Below are positions 36,352-49,553 of a DNA stretch of 64,000 nucleotides, one piece after another. A program made the position numbers and the translations under genes. The notes beneath the pieces were generated by a model. That model saw only the letters and a program-made list of their open reading frames with translations, did not search any database and was not told the origin of the DNA. The DNA lies in NCBI RefSeq assembly GCF_012910705.2, contig NZ_WTVG02000038.1:558001-622000 (forward strand), written 5' to 3'. The DNA is from Aromatoleum anaerobium. GTDB taxonomy: Bacteria; Pseudomonadota; Gammaproteobacteria; Burkholderiales; Rhodocyclaceae. Position 1 is the stretch's first letter. Every line of letters starts with the position of its first letter.

Positions 36352-38256
36352 ATGGGAACCAAATACCAGGAAGTACATCGCCGCTCGGTCGAGCAACCGC
36401 AGGCATTCTGGGCGGAGCAGGCCGGCTTGATCCACTGGAACAAAACATTCCAGGAGGTGCTCGACTACTCCCGTCCGCCATTTGCCAAGTGGTTCGTCGG
36501 CGGCGAGACCAACCTCTGCTACAACGCGGTCGACCGCCATCTGGAGGAGCGTGCCGACCAGAATGCGCTGATCTACATCTCCACGGAAACGCGCGAGTAC
36601 AAGACCTACACGTTCAACGATTTGCACATCGAAGTGCAGCGCATGGCGGCAGTGCTGCAGAGCCTGGGCGTCGGCAAGGGCGACCGCGTGCTGATCTACA
36701 TGCCGATGATCCCGCAGGCGATCTTCGCGATGCTGGCGATGGTGCGCCTCGGCGCCATCCATTCGGTGGTGTTCGGCGGCTTCGCCGCCCATTCGCTCGC
36801 GACCCGCATCGACGACGCGCAGCCCAAGGTGATGATCACGGCCGATGCCGGCATGCGCAACGGCAAGCCGGTTCCCTACAAGCATCTGGTCGACGAAGCA
36901 CTGCGCCTGGCGCAAACGCCGCCGGAAAAGGTCGTCATCGTCAACCGCGGCCTGGACAAGGACATGCCGATCACCGCCGGGCGCGACCTCGACTACGCGC
37001 GCCTGCGGGCCGAGCACACGAACGCCGTGGTGCCCGTGACCTGGGTGGAGTCCAGCCACCCCTCGTACATCCTGTATACCTCCGGCACGACGGGCAAGCC
37101 CAAGGGCGTGCAGCGCGACACCGGCGGCTACGCGGTGGCGCTGGCTGCGTCGATGAAGTACATCTACTGCGGCGAGCCCGGTGAAACGTTCTTCTCCACC
37201 TCGGACATCGGCTGGGTCGTCGGCCATTCCTACATCGTGTACGGCCCCTTGCTCAACGGCATGGCCACCGTGGTCTACGAGGGCATGCCGACGCGCCCGA
37301 ACGCAGGGATATGGTGGAAGATCGTCCAGGATTACAAGGTGAGCGTCATGTTCTCGGCCCCCACCGCGATCCGGGTCCTGAAAAAGCAGGATCCGGCCTT
37401 CCTCAAGCAATACGACATCAGCTCGCTCAAGCACGTGTTCCTTGCCGGCGAGCCGCTGGACGAGACGACCGCGCGCTGGATCGAGGGCGAACTCGGCGTG
37501 CCGATCTACGATCACTTCTGGCAGACCGAGACCGGCTGGGCGATTCTCGCCGGACAGCCGGGCATCGAGAAGATGCCGACCAAGCCGGGCTCGCCGTCGT
37601 TCCCGGCCTACGGCTACAACGTCAAGCTGCTGCAGGAGGACGGCGAGGAAATCACGGCCGCCAATGAAAAGGGCGTCGTCGCGATCATCCCGCCGCTGCC
37701 GCCCGGCTGTCTGTCCACCGTGTGGGGACAGGACGAGCGCTTCGTCGAGACCTATTTCACCGGCTTCAAGGACAAGCTGATCTACTCGACCTTCGACTGG
37801 GGCATCCGCGATGAAGACGGCTATTACTTCATCCTCGGCCGCACCGATGATGTGATCAACGTCGCCGGCCATCGCCTCGGCACCCGCGAGATCGAGGAGG
37901 CGATCAGCAGCCACGACGCCATTGCCGAGGTTGCCGTGGTCGGCGTCGCCGACGCACTCAAAGGGCAAATGCCATTGGCCTTTGCCGTGGTGAAGGACGC
38001 TGCCAGCGTCGCCACGCCGGAGCTATGCGCGGCGCTGGAGAAAGAAGTCATGGGCATCGTCGATGGCAGCCTGGGCGCCATTGCGCGGCCGAGCCGCGTC
38101 TGCTTCGTCGGGCAACTGCCGAAGACACGCTCCGGCAAGGTATTGCGCCGCTCGATCCAGGCCCTCGCCGAGGGGCGCGACCCCGGCGATCTCACCACAC
38201 TGGACGACGTCGTCGGCGTCGAACAGGTCAAGGCCGTGCTCGCCGCCGCCAAATGA
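36352..38256 (+). CDS. prpE: Propionyl-CoA synthetase (propionate-CoA ligase)
   Basis: A 634-residue AMP-forming acyl-CoA synthetase. YILYTSGTTGKPKG is the P-loop, YDHFWQTETGWAI the adenine motif, GRTDDVINVAGHRLGTREIE the hinge, and TRSGKVLRRSIQ holds the catalytic Lys. The N-terminal ACAS domain begins KYQEVHRRSVEQPQAFWAEQ. PrpE rather than acetyl-CoA synthetase is favoured by overall character and context. The ATGs at 36349 and 36352 are adjacent; I use the second because of GGGAGGGA spacing. It activates propionate to supply PrpC and the carboxylase encoded downstream. Confidence 0.92.
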   Translation: MGTKYQEVHRRSVEQPQAFWAEQAGLIHWNKTFQEVLDYSRPPFAKWFVGGETNLCYNAVDRHLEERADQNALIYISTETREYKTYTFNDLHIEVQRMAAVLQSLGVGKGDRVLIYMPMIPQAIFAMLAMVRLGAIHSVVFGGFAAHSLATRIDDAQPKVMITADAGMRNGKPVPYKHLVDEALRLAQTPPEKVVIVNRGLDKDMPITAGRDLDYARLRAEHTNAVVPVTWVESSHPSYILYTSGTTGKPKGVQRDTGGYAVALAASMKYIYCGEPGETFFSTSDIGWVVGHSYIVYGPLLNGMATVVYEGMPTRPNAGIWWKIVQDYKVSVMFSAPTAIRVLKKQDPAFLKQYDISSLKHVFLAGEPLDETTARWIEGELGVPIYDHFWQTETGWAILAGQPGIEKMPTKPGSPSFPAYGYNVKLLQEDGEEITAANEKGVVAIIPPLPPGCLSTVWGQDERFVETYFTGFKDKLIYSTFDWGIRDEDGYYFILGRTDDVINVAGHRLGTREIEEAISSHDAIAEVAVVGVADALKGQMPLAFAVVKDAASVATPELCAALEKEVMGIVDGSLGAIARPSRVCFVGQLPKTRSGKVLRRSIQALAEGRDPGDLTTLDDVVGVEQVKAVLAAAK

Positions 38257-38295
38257 ACGACGGGCGTCCGGCCGCAACAAGGGAAGGAAAATCAA

Positions 38296-40578
<2,283 letters not shown>

Positions 40579-40644
40579 GGAAGGATCGAACGAGTCCGGC
40601 TGCGGCGTTCTCGGCAATAGTGTGTTCACTTTGGGAGAGGAGTC

Positions 40645-41388
40645 ATGAAAAAAAGATTGGCATTGGTAACCGGCGGCATGGGTGGTCTCGGCGAGGCGAT
40701 CTGCGTCAAGCTGTGCGAAGGGGGCAATACGGTGGTTGCAACGTGTTCCCCCGGCAACACCACGGCCGAAGCGTGGCTGAAGCAGATGCGCGAGAAGGGT
40801 TATGACGTGCACGCGGTGCCGGTGGACGTGAGCGATTTCGAGTCCTGCCGGGCGGCCGTTGCCCGTGTCCAACAAGAGATCGGCGCGGTGGACGTGCTGG
40901 TCAACAACGCCGGCATCACCCGCGACATGACCTTCCGGAGGATGACCAAGGCGGACTGGGACGCGGTCATCCACACCAACCTCGACAGCTGCTTCAACAT
41001 GACCAAGCAGGTCATGGACGGCATGGTCGGGCGCAAGTGGGGCCGGGTGATCAACATCTCGTCCGTCAACGGCCAGAAAGGCGCTTTCGGCCAGAGCAAC
41101 TACTCGGCCGCCAAGGCGGGCATGCACGGCTTCACCAAGGCGCTCGCGCTGGAGGTCGCGCGGAGCGGCGTTACCGTCAATACCATTTCGCCGGGGTACA
41201 TCGGGACCCGGATGGTGATGGCGATCGAGCCGGAGATCCTCGACTCGAAAATCCTGCCGCAGATCCCCGTCGGTCGTTTGGGCAAGCCGGAAGAAATTGC
41301 CGGCCTGGTGGCTTACCTCGCCTCCGAGGAAGCCGCCTTCGTCACCGGCGCCAACGTCTCGATCAACGGCGGGCAACACATGTACTGA
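40645..41388 (+). CDS. phaB: Acetoacetyl-CoA reductase (PhaB-type SDR)
   Basis: A 247-residue short-chain dehydrogenase that reduces acetoacetyl-CoA (or 3-ketovaleryl-CoA) to the (R)-3-hydroxyacyl-CoA monomer for PHA synthase. LVTGGMGGLGEAIC is the nucleotide site, NNAGITRDM the stabilising motif, Ser in NISSVNGQKG, and YSAAKAG the catalytic Tyr-Lys pair. The family N-terminus and the GGQHMY C-terminus are typical. An ATG preceded by GGGAGAGGAGTC fixes the start. No phaA thiolase is encoded in the window, so it must be elsewhere. Confidence 0.93.
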   Translation: MKKRLALVTGGMGGLGEAICVKLCEGGNTVVATCSPGNTTAEAWLKQMREKGYDVHAVPVDVSDFESCRAAVARVQQEIGAVDVLVNNAGITRDMTFRRMTKADWDAVIHTNLDSCFNMTKQVMDGMVGRKWGRVINISSVNGQKGAFGQSNYSAAKAGMHGFTKALALEVARSGVTVNTISPGYIGTRMVMAIEPEILDSKILPQIPVGRLGKPEEIAGLVAYLASEEAAFVTGANVSINGGQHMY

Positions 41389-41403
41389 GGCCACCCACCG
41401 ATG

Positions 41404-41433
41404 GCGGGCTCCCTCCCGCGGGAGGGAGCCCGC
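41404..41433. repeat. Perfect 30-bp palindrome between phaB and the carboxylase genes
   Basis: Fifteen bases beginning GCGGGCTCCC are followed without a loop by their exact reverse complement ending GGGAGCCCGC. No T-run follows, so it is not an ordinary terminator. It lies in the 134-bp gap between phaB and pccB. It could be an mRNA-processing or stabilising hairpin, or a protein-binding site. Confidence 0.8.
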
Positions 41434-41522
41434 GGGGAGGCTTGCAGGGAGACCGCTAAGGGCGCACAGCCCGCCTGATGCCGCAAACGGGCTGGCAGCC
41501 ACGCATACGAGGGGAGAGGACT

Positions 41523-43055
<1,533 letters not shown>

Positions 43056-43066
43056 AGGGGTACACC

Positions 43067-45061
43067 ATGTTCAAGAAGATATTGATCGCCAACCGCGGTG
43101 AGATCGCCTGCCGGGTCATCAAGACCGCCCGGGAAATAGGGATCGCCACCGTCGCCGTGTATTCGGAAGCAGACAAGGACGCCCGCCACGTCGGCCTCGC
43201 CGACGAGGCCGTATGCATCGGGGCGGCGCCCTCGAAGGAATCCTACCTGGTGATGGACAAGATCATCGCCGCCTGCCGGCAGACCGGCGCCGAGGCGGTC
43301 CATCCCGGCTACGGTTTCCTCTCCGAGAACGAGGAATTCTCCAGGAAACTGGAGGAGCAGGGCATCGTCTTCATCGGCCCCAAGCATTACTCGGTGGCGG
43401 CGATGGGCGACAAGATCGCATCGAAGAAGCTAGCGCTGGCCGCGAAGGTCAACGTGATTCCCGGCTTCAACGAGGCCATCGAAACGGCCGGGCAAGCGGT
43501 GGAGATTGCACGCGGCATCGGCTATCCGGTGATGATCAAGGCTTCCGCCGGGGGCGGTGGCAAGGGCCTGCGTGTGGCCTTCGACGATACCGAAGCGCAC
43601 GAGGGCTTCACCTCCTGCCGCAACGAAGCGAAGAACGCCTTCGGCGATGATCGGGTATTCATCGAGAAATACGTCGAGGAGCCCCGCCACATCGAGATCC
43701 AGGTGCTCGGCGACGCCCACGGCAACACGGTGTACCTGTGGGAGCGGGAGTGCTCGATCCAGCGGCGCCACCAGAAGGTGATCGAGGAAGCGCCGTCGCC
43801 CTTTGTAGACCCCGCGATGCGCAAGGCGATGGGCGAGCAGGCGGTGGCGCTGGCCAGGGCAGTGAAGTACGAGTCCGCCGGCACCGTCGAGTTCGTGGTC
43901 GGCAAGGACAAGCGCTTCTATTTCCTGGAGATGAACACCCGCCTGCAGGTCGAGCATCCGGTGACCGAAATGATCACCGGGCTGGATCTCGTGGAACTGA
44001 TGATCCGGGTCGCGGCCGGCGAAAAACTCCCGTTCGGCCAGGAACAGATCAGGCTCGAGGGGTGGGCGATGGAATGCCGGATCAACGCCGAGGATCCGTT
44101 CCGCAACTTCCTGCCCTCGGTGGGCCGGCTGGTGAAGTACAGGCCACCGGCCGAAGAGCCGGGGCAGGTACGCGTGGATACCGGGGTGTACGAAGGCGGC
44201 GAGATTTCGATGTACTACGACTCGATGATCGCAAAACTCGTGACCCACGGTGCGACGCGCGACGCCGCCATCGCCCGCATGCGCGAGGCGCTGAACGCCT
44301 TCGTGATCCGCGGCGTTTCCTCCAACATTCCCTTCCAGGCCGCCTTGATGCAGCACCCGCGCTTCGTGAGCGGGCAGTTCACCACGGCCTTCATCGCCGA
44401 GGAATATCCCGACGGTTTTCACGCCGAGGATGTCCCCCACGACGATCCGGCCTTGCTCATTGCCGTGGCGGCGTCGATGCACGGTTGCTACATGGAGCGT
44501 GCAGTGCGCATTGCGGGCCAGATGCCCGGCCATTCGCGCCAATTGGGCGAGGACTATGTGGTGCTGATGGGGCGCAGCCCCGAGCAGCATCCCGTGAAGG
44601 TGCATCCGGTTGAAGGCGGCTACCACGTCGAATACAGGGGCGAGCGCTACCAGGTAAGTTCTGACTGGCAATTCGGCCAGCCCCTCTACTGCGGCCGCAT
44701 CAACGGCCTGGAGTTCTGCATGCAGGTGGAGCGGGTGGGGCTTTCCTACCGGCTGCTCCACTGGGGCAAGCAATTGGACATCCGCGTGATGCCGCGCCGC
44801 TCGGCCGAACTTCTGGCGATGATGCCTTACAAGGCGCCGCCCGACATGTCCAAGTTTCTGCTCTCGCCCATGCCCGGACTCCTTACCCAGGTGGCGGTGG
44901 CGGCGGGCCAGGAAGTGAAGGCGGGCGAGAAGCTCGCCGTGATCGAGGCCATGAAGATGGAAAACGTCCTCAAGGCCGAACAGGACTGCGTGGTCGCCGA
45001 GGTGATGACCAAGACGGGCGAGAGCTTGGCGGTGGATCAGGCGATTCTTCGCTTCGAGTAA
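43067..45061 (+). CDS. pccA: Propionyl-CoA carboxylase alpha subunit (biotin carboxylase plus BCCP)
   Basis: A 664-residue protein. The N-terminal biotin carboxylase has KILIANRGEIACRVI, the glycine loop IKASAGGGGKGLR, and FLEMNTRLQVEHPVTEM. The linker domain follows, and the C-terminal biotinyl domain carries the biotin Lys in EAMKMENVL. This fused architecture is that of acyl-CoA carboxylase alpha chains rather than stand-alone AccC. The ATG at 43067 follows GAAGGGG, 11 bp after pccB. A methylmalonyl-CoA epimerase or mutase is not encoded nearby. Confidence 0.92.
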   Translation: MFKKILIANRGEIACRVIKTAREIGIATVAVYSEADKDARHVGLADEAVCIGAAPSKESYLVMDKIIAACRQTGAEAVHPGYGFLSENEEFSRKLEEQGIVFIGPKHYSVAAMGDKIASKKLALAAKVNVIPGFNEAIETAGQAVEIARGIGYPVMIKASAGGGGKGLRVAFDDTEAHEGFTSCRNEAKNAFGDDRVFIEKYVEEPRHIEIQVLGDAHGNTVYLWERECSIQRRHQKVIEEAPSPFVDPAMRKAMGEQAVALARAVKYESAGTVEFVVGKDKRFYFLEMNTRLQVEHPVTEMITGLDLVELMIRVAAGEKLPFGQEQIRLEGWAMECRINAEDPFRNFLPSVGRLVKYRPPAEEPGQVRVDTGVYEGGEISMYYDSMIAKLVTHGATRDAAIARMREALNAFVIRGVSSNIPFQAALMQHPRFVSGQFTTAFIAEEYPDGFHAEDVPHDDPALLIAVAASMHGCYMERAVRIAGQMPGHSRQLGEDYVVLMGRSPEQHPVKVHPVEGGYHVEYRGERYQVSSDWQFGQPLYCGRINGLEFCMQVERVGLSYRLLHWGKQLDIRVMPRRSAELLAMMPYKAPPDMSKFLLSPMPGLLTQVAVAAGQEVKAGEKLAVIEAMKMENVLKAEQDCVVAEVMTKTGESLAVDQAILRFE

Positions 45062-45100
45062 GTCAATTCGTGCAATTGCATTAACCAGTAAGGGGCAACC

Positions 45101-46924
45101 ATGTCTTCCCAGACCCAATATGCGCAGACGCCGACGCTGCAGGAACCGGGCGAAATTACCAAGACTTTCGCCGAGGTAGCCGAGCGATCGGCCAAGCTGA
45201 TCTGCGAGCATTTCCGGCGCCGGATCGAAAAGGGGATCACGCCTCCCGGCGATGAACTCGGCATCGCTGCGGCATTCATGGAGATGATGGCGAAACTGCT
45301 TTCCAATCCCTACGTGCTGGCCCCGACCCAGATGAACCTGCTGCGGGACCACTTCTCCCTGTGGCAACGCTCGGTGTTGCGCTGCATGGGCGTGCAGGCG
45401 AGTCCGATGGCGATTCCGGCCAAGGGCGACAACCGCTTCCGCGACGAGCAGTGGGAGGAGCACTTCCTGTTCGATTTCATCAAGCAGTCCTACTTGATCG
45501 TCGCGCACCACGTCCATGGCGGGGTGAGCAAGGTGGAGGGTCTGGAAAGTGGCACCCAGCGCAAGGTGGACTTCTTTACCCGCCAATGCATCGATGCCCT
45601 GTCCCCATCCAATTTCGCGCTCACCAACCCGGAAGTGGTCCGTGAAACGGTCAAGTCCCATGGTCAGAACCTGATCAAGGGTTTCAAGAACCTCCTGCGC
45701 GACATCGAGGAGGGTGACGGCAGCCTGCGCATCAGGATGACCGACGCCGCGGCCTTCAAGTTGGGGAGTAATGTCGCGACCACGCCGGGCAAAGTCGTGT
45801 TCGAGAACGAATTGATGCAGTTGCTGCAGTTCGCCCCGACCACCCGGGAAGTATTCAAGCGGCCGCTGCTCATCATCCCGCCGTGGATCAACAAGTACTA
45901 CATCCTCGACTTGCGGGAGAAGAACTCCTTCATCAAGTGGGCGACCGATCAGGGCCACACGGTGTTCGTGATTTCCTGGGTGAACCCCGACGAGACGCTG
46001 GCGCATACCGGCTTCGGCGACTACATGACACAGGGCGCGCTGACGGCAGTGAATGCCGTGTGCCGGCAGACCGGCGAGGATAAGGTAAACGCCGTCGGTT
46101 ATTGCCTGGGCGGCACGCTGCTCGCCACCACGCTTGCCTGGATGGCTGCCAAGAAAGACGAGCGGATCGCCTCGGCGACCTTCTTTACCACCATGCTCGA
46201 TTTCTCCGAGCCCGGTGAGCTCGGCGTGTTCATCGACGACCAGGCGATCGCGAGCCTGGAAAAGAAAATGGCCGCGCGTGGCTTCCTGGATGGCTCGGAG
46301 ATGGCAGGCGTCTTCAACATGCTACGGGCCAACGATCTGATCTGGTCGTTCGTGGTGAACAACTATCTCATGGGCAAGGACCCTTTCCCCTTCGACCTGC
46401 TGTACTGGAACTCCGACTCCACGCGCATGCCGGCCAGAATGCACAGCTTCTACCTGCGCGAGCTCTACATGAAGAATCGCCTCAAGGAGCCGGGTGGAGT
46501 CACGTTGGATGGCGTTCCGATCGATCTGGGCAAGATCCGGGTGCCCGCCTATTTCGTCTCCGCCATCGAGGACCATATTGCACCGTGGACAAGCACCTAC
46601 GTCGGGGCAAGATTGTTCAACGGCCCGGTGCGCTTTGTGCTGGGCGGTTCCGGGCACATTGCCGGCATCATCAACCCACCGGCGGCGAACAAATACGGCT
46701 ACTGGGTGAACCCCGCGGCCAAGCCGCCCGCCAGCGCCAACCAATGGTTCGCCGGCGCCACGCAGCATGCCGGCTCGTGGTGGAACGACTGGTCGGACTG
46801 GGCCGCCGCGCAGGATGGGGGCGAAAAGGTTGTTGCTCGCGACCCGGCTGCAGGAAGGCTCAAAGTACTTGAGGACGCTCCCGGAACCTACGTCAGGTTT
46901 CGGCTGGATGCCAAGCGTTCATGA
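45101..46924 (+). CDS. phaC: Class I polyhydroxyalkanoate synthase
   Basis: A 607-residue synthase polymerising (R)-3-hydroxyacyl-CoA into PHA granules. The lipase-like box GYCLGG holds nucleophile Cys335; the other triad residues are the Asp in IEDHIAPW and His in GGSGHIAGIINPP. A conserved PHA synthase N-terminal region is present and the length fits class I (PhaC alone, short-chain monomers). Position after phaB and the propionyl-CoA genes suggests 3-hydroxybutyrate/3-hydroxyvalerate polymers. It is the last intact gene of the cluster; a transposase remnant overlaps its stop. Confidence 0.94.
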   Translation: MSSQTQYAQTPTLQEPGEITKTFAEVAERSAKLICEHFRRRIEKGITPPGDELGIAAAFMEMMAKLLSNPYVLAPTQMNLLRDHFSLWQRSVLRCMGVQASPMAIPAKGDNRFRDEQWEEHFLFDFIKQSYLIVAHHVHGGVSKVEGLESGTQRKVDFFTRQCIDALSPSNFALTNPEVVRETVKSHGQNLIKGFKNLLRDIEEGDGSLRIRMTDAAAFKLGSNVATTPGKVVFENELMQLLQFAPTTREVFKRPLLIIPPWINKYYILDLREKNSFIKWATDQGHTVFVISWVNPDETLAHTGFGDYMTQGALTAVNAVCRQTGEDKVNAVGYCLGGTLLATTLAWMAAKKDERIASATFFTTMLDFSEPGELGVFIDDQAIASLEKKMAARGFLDGSEMAGVFNMLRANDLIWSFVVNNYLMGKDPFPFDLLYWNSDSTRMPARMHSFYLRELYMKNRLKEPGGVTLDGVPIDLGKIRVPAYFVSAIEDHIAPWTSTYVGARLFNGPVRFVLGGSGHIAGIINPPAANKYGYWVNPAAKPPASANQWFAGATQHAGSWWNDWSDWAAAQDGGEKVVARDPAAGRLKVLEDAPGTYVRFRLDAKRS

Positions 46925-46984
46925 AAGCGCGCCGCGCGACAGAAAACACGCGGCACTTGTGCGGTAACACCGGGCAACAGGCAG

Positions 46985-47148
46985 TCTCTATCTCAAGGAG
47001 AAGAGGTGGGCAGCACTTCTGGGCGAGGGCGTATTTCGTCTCAACGGTGGGGCGAGACGAAGAGGTGATTCGGCGCTACATCCGAGACCAGGACATCCGA
47101 GACCAGGAGAAGGAGGACGAGCGGTTGGAGCAGCTCAAGCTGATGTGA
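46985..47148 (+). pseudogene. IS200/IS605-family TnpA C-terminal fragment
   Basis: The frame from about 46985 reads GGQHFWARAYFVSTVGRDEE, then VIRRYIRDQ, and ends with EKEDERLEQLKLM at 47148. This matches the C-terminal third of IS200-type Y1 transposases (FWARGYFVSTVG...YIRxQEKED). The HUH motif and catalytic Tyr region are missing, so it is inactive. The open frame extends upstream to an ATG overlapping the phaC stop, but that part has no family resemblance. An in-frame five-codon duplication (IRDQD/IRDQE) lies inside it. Confidence 0.75.
47079..47108 (+). repeat. 15-bp tandem duplication within the transposase fragment
   Basis: CATCCGAGACCAGGA occurs twice head to tail (47079-47093 and 47094-47108). 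It adds five codons in frame compared with the family sequence. Confidence 0.85.
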
Positions 47149-47205
47149 CAGGGGCCCGCCAGTGGGCGGCGCCAAGAACACGGGGCCGCGTTAGCGTCCC
47201 CGTAT

Positions 47206-47222
47206 AGCCGCTTTGAGCGGCT
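47206..47222 (+). repeat. Hairpin at the probable right end of the IS200-type remnant
   Basis: AGCCGCTTTGAGCGGCT is a perfect six-base-pair stem with a five-base loop, 58 bp after the transposase fragment's stop. Subterminal hairpins of this kind are what Y1 transposases recognise, so this is probably the element's right end. A second small stem (GGGCC/GGCCC, 47232-47248) follows. Confidence 0.5.
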
Positions 47223-47345
47223 CACAAATGAGGGCCCCGGAAGGCCCCGGCTTTGCCGAGGGATTGTTACTACCCCGCGGCTGCCGTTTCCTCGCGACCG
47301 CCGCGTCGCAGCGAGCCCCGGCGCACGGCCCGGCCGGCGACCGGT

Positions 47346-48485
47346 TCAGCGTCCGAGCTCGCCGAGCAGGCGCTCGGCCGCGGCGACCTGGTCGCCGAGC
47401 AGCGCGAATCCTCGCAGCGCTCCGCGGCGGTCGCGGAACACTGCCCTGACGCCGCGCTGCGTCGCCGCCTCGTGCCATTCCCCGGCGAGCGGCGGCGGTT
47501 CGCAGACGGTCACCGGGCAACTCTCCATCTGCAGGCGCCGTAGCCGCGCCGGCCACCGCATGCGCCGCTTTCTCCCGCACAGCACCTCGGCGAGCACCTG
47601 GGCGCCGGCTTCGATATCTTCCGCAAGCCTGAACAGCCGGCCGTCGATCTCGGCACATTCGCCCAACGCAAAAATATCCGGATCAGCGGTGCCCAACGCC
47701 TGATCGACGACGACTCCGCGCGCCACGGCAAGCCCCGCGTCGCGCGCAAGTTCCGTTCGGGGAGCCGCGCCGCGCGCCAACACCACCAGGTCCGTCGAGA
47801 ACCGTACGCCTGCGAGCGTCGTCAGCTCCAGCTCGTCCGGACCCTGGTCGATGCGCTGGATGCCGTCCTCGGTCATCACCCGCACTCCCGCCGCCTGCAG
47901 CCCCTGCGCGACGCGTGCGGCGCTGAGCGCCGGCAGCGTTTCCGCGAGCAGCTGGTTGGCAGGTTCGAGGAGCGCCACTTCGCAGCCGGAACGCGCGAGG
48001 TTGTCGGCCAGTTCGCAGCCGGCAAGGCCTCCGCCGAGCACGGCGACGCGGCTTCGTCCGGCCAGTTCACTGCGCAGATAGGCATAGTCGGCGAGGCTTC
48101 CCAGCGTCAGCGCCTGCGCCGCCGCCGTTCCGCGCAGCCCGGGCTGGCGCAGCGGCGCCGCGCCGGTCGCGAGCACGAGCTGTCCGTACCCGTGCCGGCC
48201 TTCCCGCATCACCAGCTCATGGCGCAGCCGGTCGATCCGCAGGATGTGGCGATGCGCGAGGATCGTCGCGCCGTAGCGGTGCGCCATCTGCTCGACGGTC
48301 GCGAGCACCAGGTCCCGGGCCCGCGTGCGGGTGCCGAGCGCGCGCGCAAGCCGGAATTTTTCGTAGGCCGCACCGTCGTCCCGCGTGATCAGCACCAGCG
48401 GCCGGTCGCCATCGATCTGCCGCAGCGCGCGCAGCAGCGCGTACCCGCCAGCCCCGGTGCCGACGATGACGAGCGGCGCGTTCAT
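47346..48485 (-). CDS. Rubredoxin-reductase-like FAD-dependent NAD(P) oxidoreductase
   Basis: A 379-residue two-dinucleotide-binding flavoprotein. VIVGTGAGGYALLRALR binds FAD, VAVLGGGLAGCELADNLARSG binds NAD(P)H, and the late GTADPDIFALGECAEIDGR motif contacts the flavin. There is no CxxC redox pair, so it is of the rubredoxin/ferredoxin reductase type rather than a disulfide reductase. It is encoded downstream of oxyR on the same strand (120 bp apart), which hints at a role in peroxide or oxygen defence. The electron acceptor is not encoded beside it. Confidence 0.85.
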   Translation of the reverse strand: MNAPLVIVGTGAGGYALLRALRQIDGDRPLVLITRDDGAAYEKFRLARALGTRTRARDLVLATVEQMAHRYGATILAHRHILRIDRLRHELVMREGRHGYGQLVLATGAAPLRQPGLRGTAAAQALTLGSLADYAYLRSELAGRSRVAVLGGGLAGCELADNLARSGCEVALLEPANQLLAETLPALSAARVAQGLQAAGVRVMTEDGIQRIDQGPDELELTTLAGVRFSTDLVVLARGAAPRTELARDAGLAVARGVVVDQALGTADPDIFALGECAEIDGRLFRLAEDIEAGAQVLAEVLCGRKRRMRWPARLRRLQMESCPVTVCEPPPLAGEWHEAATQRGVRAVFRDRRGALRGFALLGDQVAAAERLLGELGR

Positions 48486-48605
48486 CCCGGCGCTCCTGCA
48501 CGTCCGGCGCTCGGGTGCTCGCGCGGACTTCGCTCGCCGGGCGCGACCGCCTTCACCGCCACGCCGGCCGCCCGTGCCGTAGCCGGCAGCGCATCCCCCC
48601 GAGGT

Positions 48606-49553
48606 TCATGGCGCTTCCGCCGTCTCGACCGTCGCGGCCCGGCCGATCGGCCGGACCCCGGGCAGGGCGCTTTCGAGGATGGCGGTGCGCAACACGTCGA
48701 TCGCGCCGTTGCGCGGGTACGTCACGCGCCACGCCAGCGCGACGCGCCGGAAAGGCTCGGGCGCCGCGAACGGACGGACCGCGACGAGCGGATTGTGCGC
48801 GGGGAGTTCATCCGCTGCCGAGCTCGGCAGCACCGTCACGCCGAGGCCGGTCGCGACCATGTGGCGGATCGTCTCCAGCGAGCTGCCCTCGAGCGTGCGC
48901 TGCAGGCCGCTGACGTTGCGGCAGTGCGGGCACACTTCGAGCACCTGGTCGCGGAAGCAGTTGCCGGCGCCGAGCAGCAGCAGCTGCTCTTCGGCGAGCA
49001 TGTCGGGGTCGATCCGCTCCTGGCCGTGCCACGGATGCGCAGCCGGCATCAGGACACGGAACGGCTCATCGTAGACCGGCTGGGCGACGATCCCGGGCTC
49101 GGCGAACGGCAGTGACAGGATCACGACGTCCAGTTCGCCGCGCTTGAGCGCCTCGGCGAGGCGGGCCGTGTAGTTTTCCTGGATGATCAGTGGCATCCGC
49201 GGCGCGAGTCGATGCACGCGCGGGATCAGGCGCGGCAACAGATAAGGCCCGATCGTGAAGATGACCCCGAGCCGCAACGGCCCCGCCAGCGGATCCCTGC
49301 CGGCCGAGGCGATCTCCGGGATCTGGGCCGCCTCCAGCAGCACTTTCTCGGCCTGCGAGACGATGCGGCGTCCGGTCGCGGTGATCTTCACTTCGGTCGC
49401 ACTGCGCTCGAACAGTTGTACGCCGAGTTCCTCTTCGATTTTCTTGATTGCAACCGACAGCGTCGGCTGGCTGACATGGCACTTCTCGGCCGCGCGGCCG
49501 AAGTGACGTTCACGGGCAAGCGCTATGAGGTATCGCAGGTCGGTTAGGGTCAT
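48606..49553 (-). CDS. oxyR: OxyR-like LysR-family peroxide sensor
   Basis: A 315-residue LysR-type regulator. The winged HTH is LRYLIALARERHFGRAAEKC then VSQPTLSVAIKKIEEELG. In the effector domain GAGNCFRDQVLEVCPHC has the two cysteines that correspond to Cys199 and Cys208 of E. coli OxyR, the disulfide switch for H2O2. The start MTLTDLRYLIALA is standard. It diverges from the degP-type protease gene across 296 bp that contain no other gene. It probably controls the downstream flavoprotein and other peroxide genes. Confidence 0.92.
   Translation of the reverse strand: MTLTDLRYLIALARERHFGRAAEKCHVSQPTLSVAIKKIEEELGVQLFERSATEVKITATGRRIVSQAEKVLLEAAQIPEIASAGRDPLAGPLRLGVIFTIGPYLLPRLIPRVHRLAPRMPLIIQENYTARLAEALKRGELDVVILSLPFAEPGIVAQPVYDEPFRVLMPAAHPWHGQERIDPDMLAEEQLLLLGAGNCFRDQVLEVCPHCRNVSGLQRTLEGSSLETIRHMVATGLGVTVLPSSAADELPAHNPLVAVRPFAAPEPFRRVALAWRVTYPRNGAIDVLRTAILESALPGVRPIGRAATVETAEAP

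Noticed and set aside
46921-46984. ATG overlapping the phaC stop that opens the transposase-fragment frame
   Set aside because: The first 20-odd codons do not resemble IS200 TnpA and there is no ribosome site, so the overlap is probably accidental.
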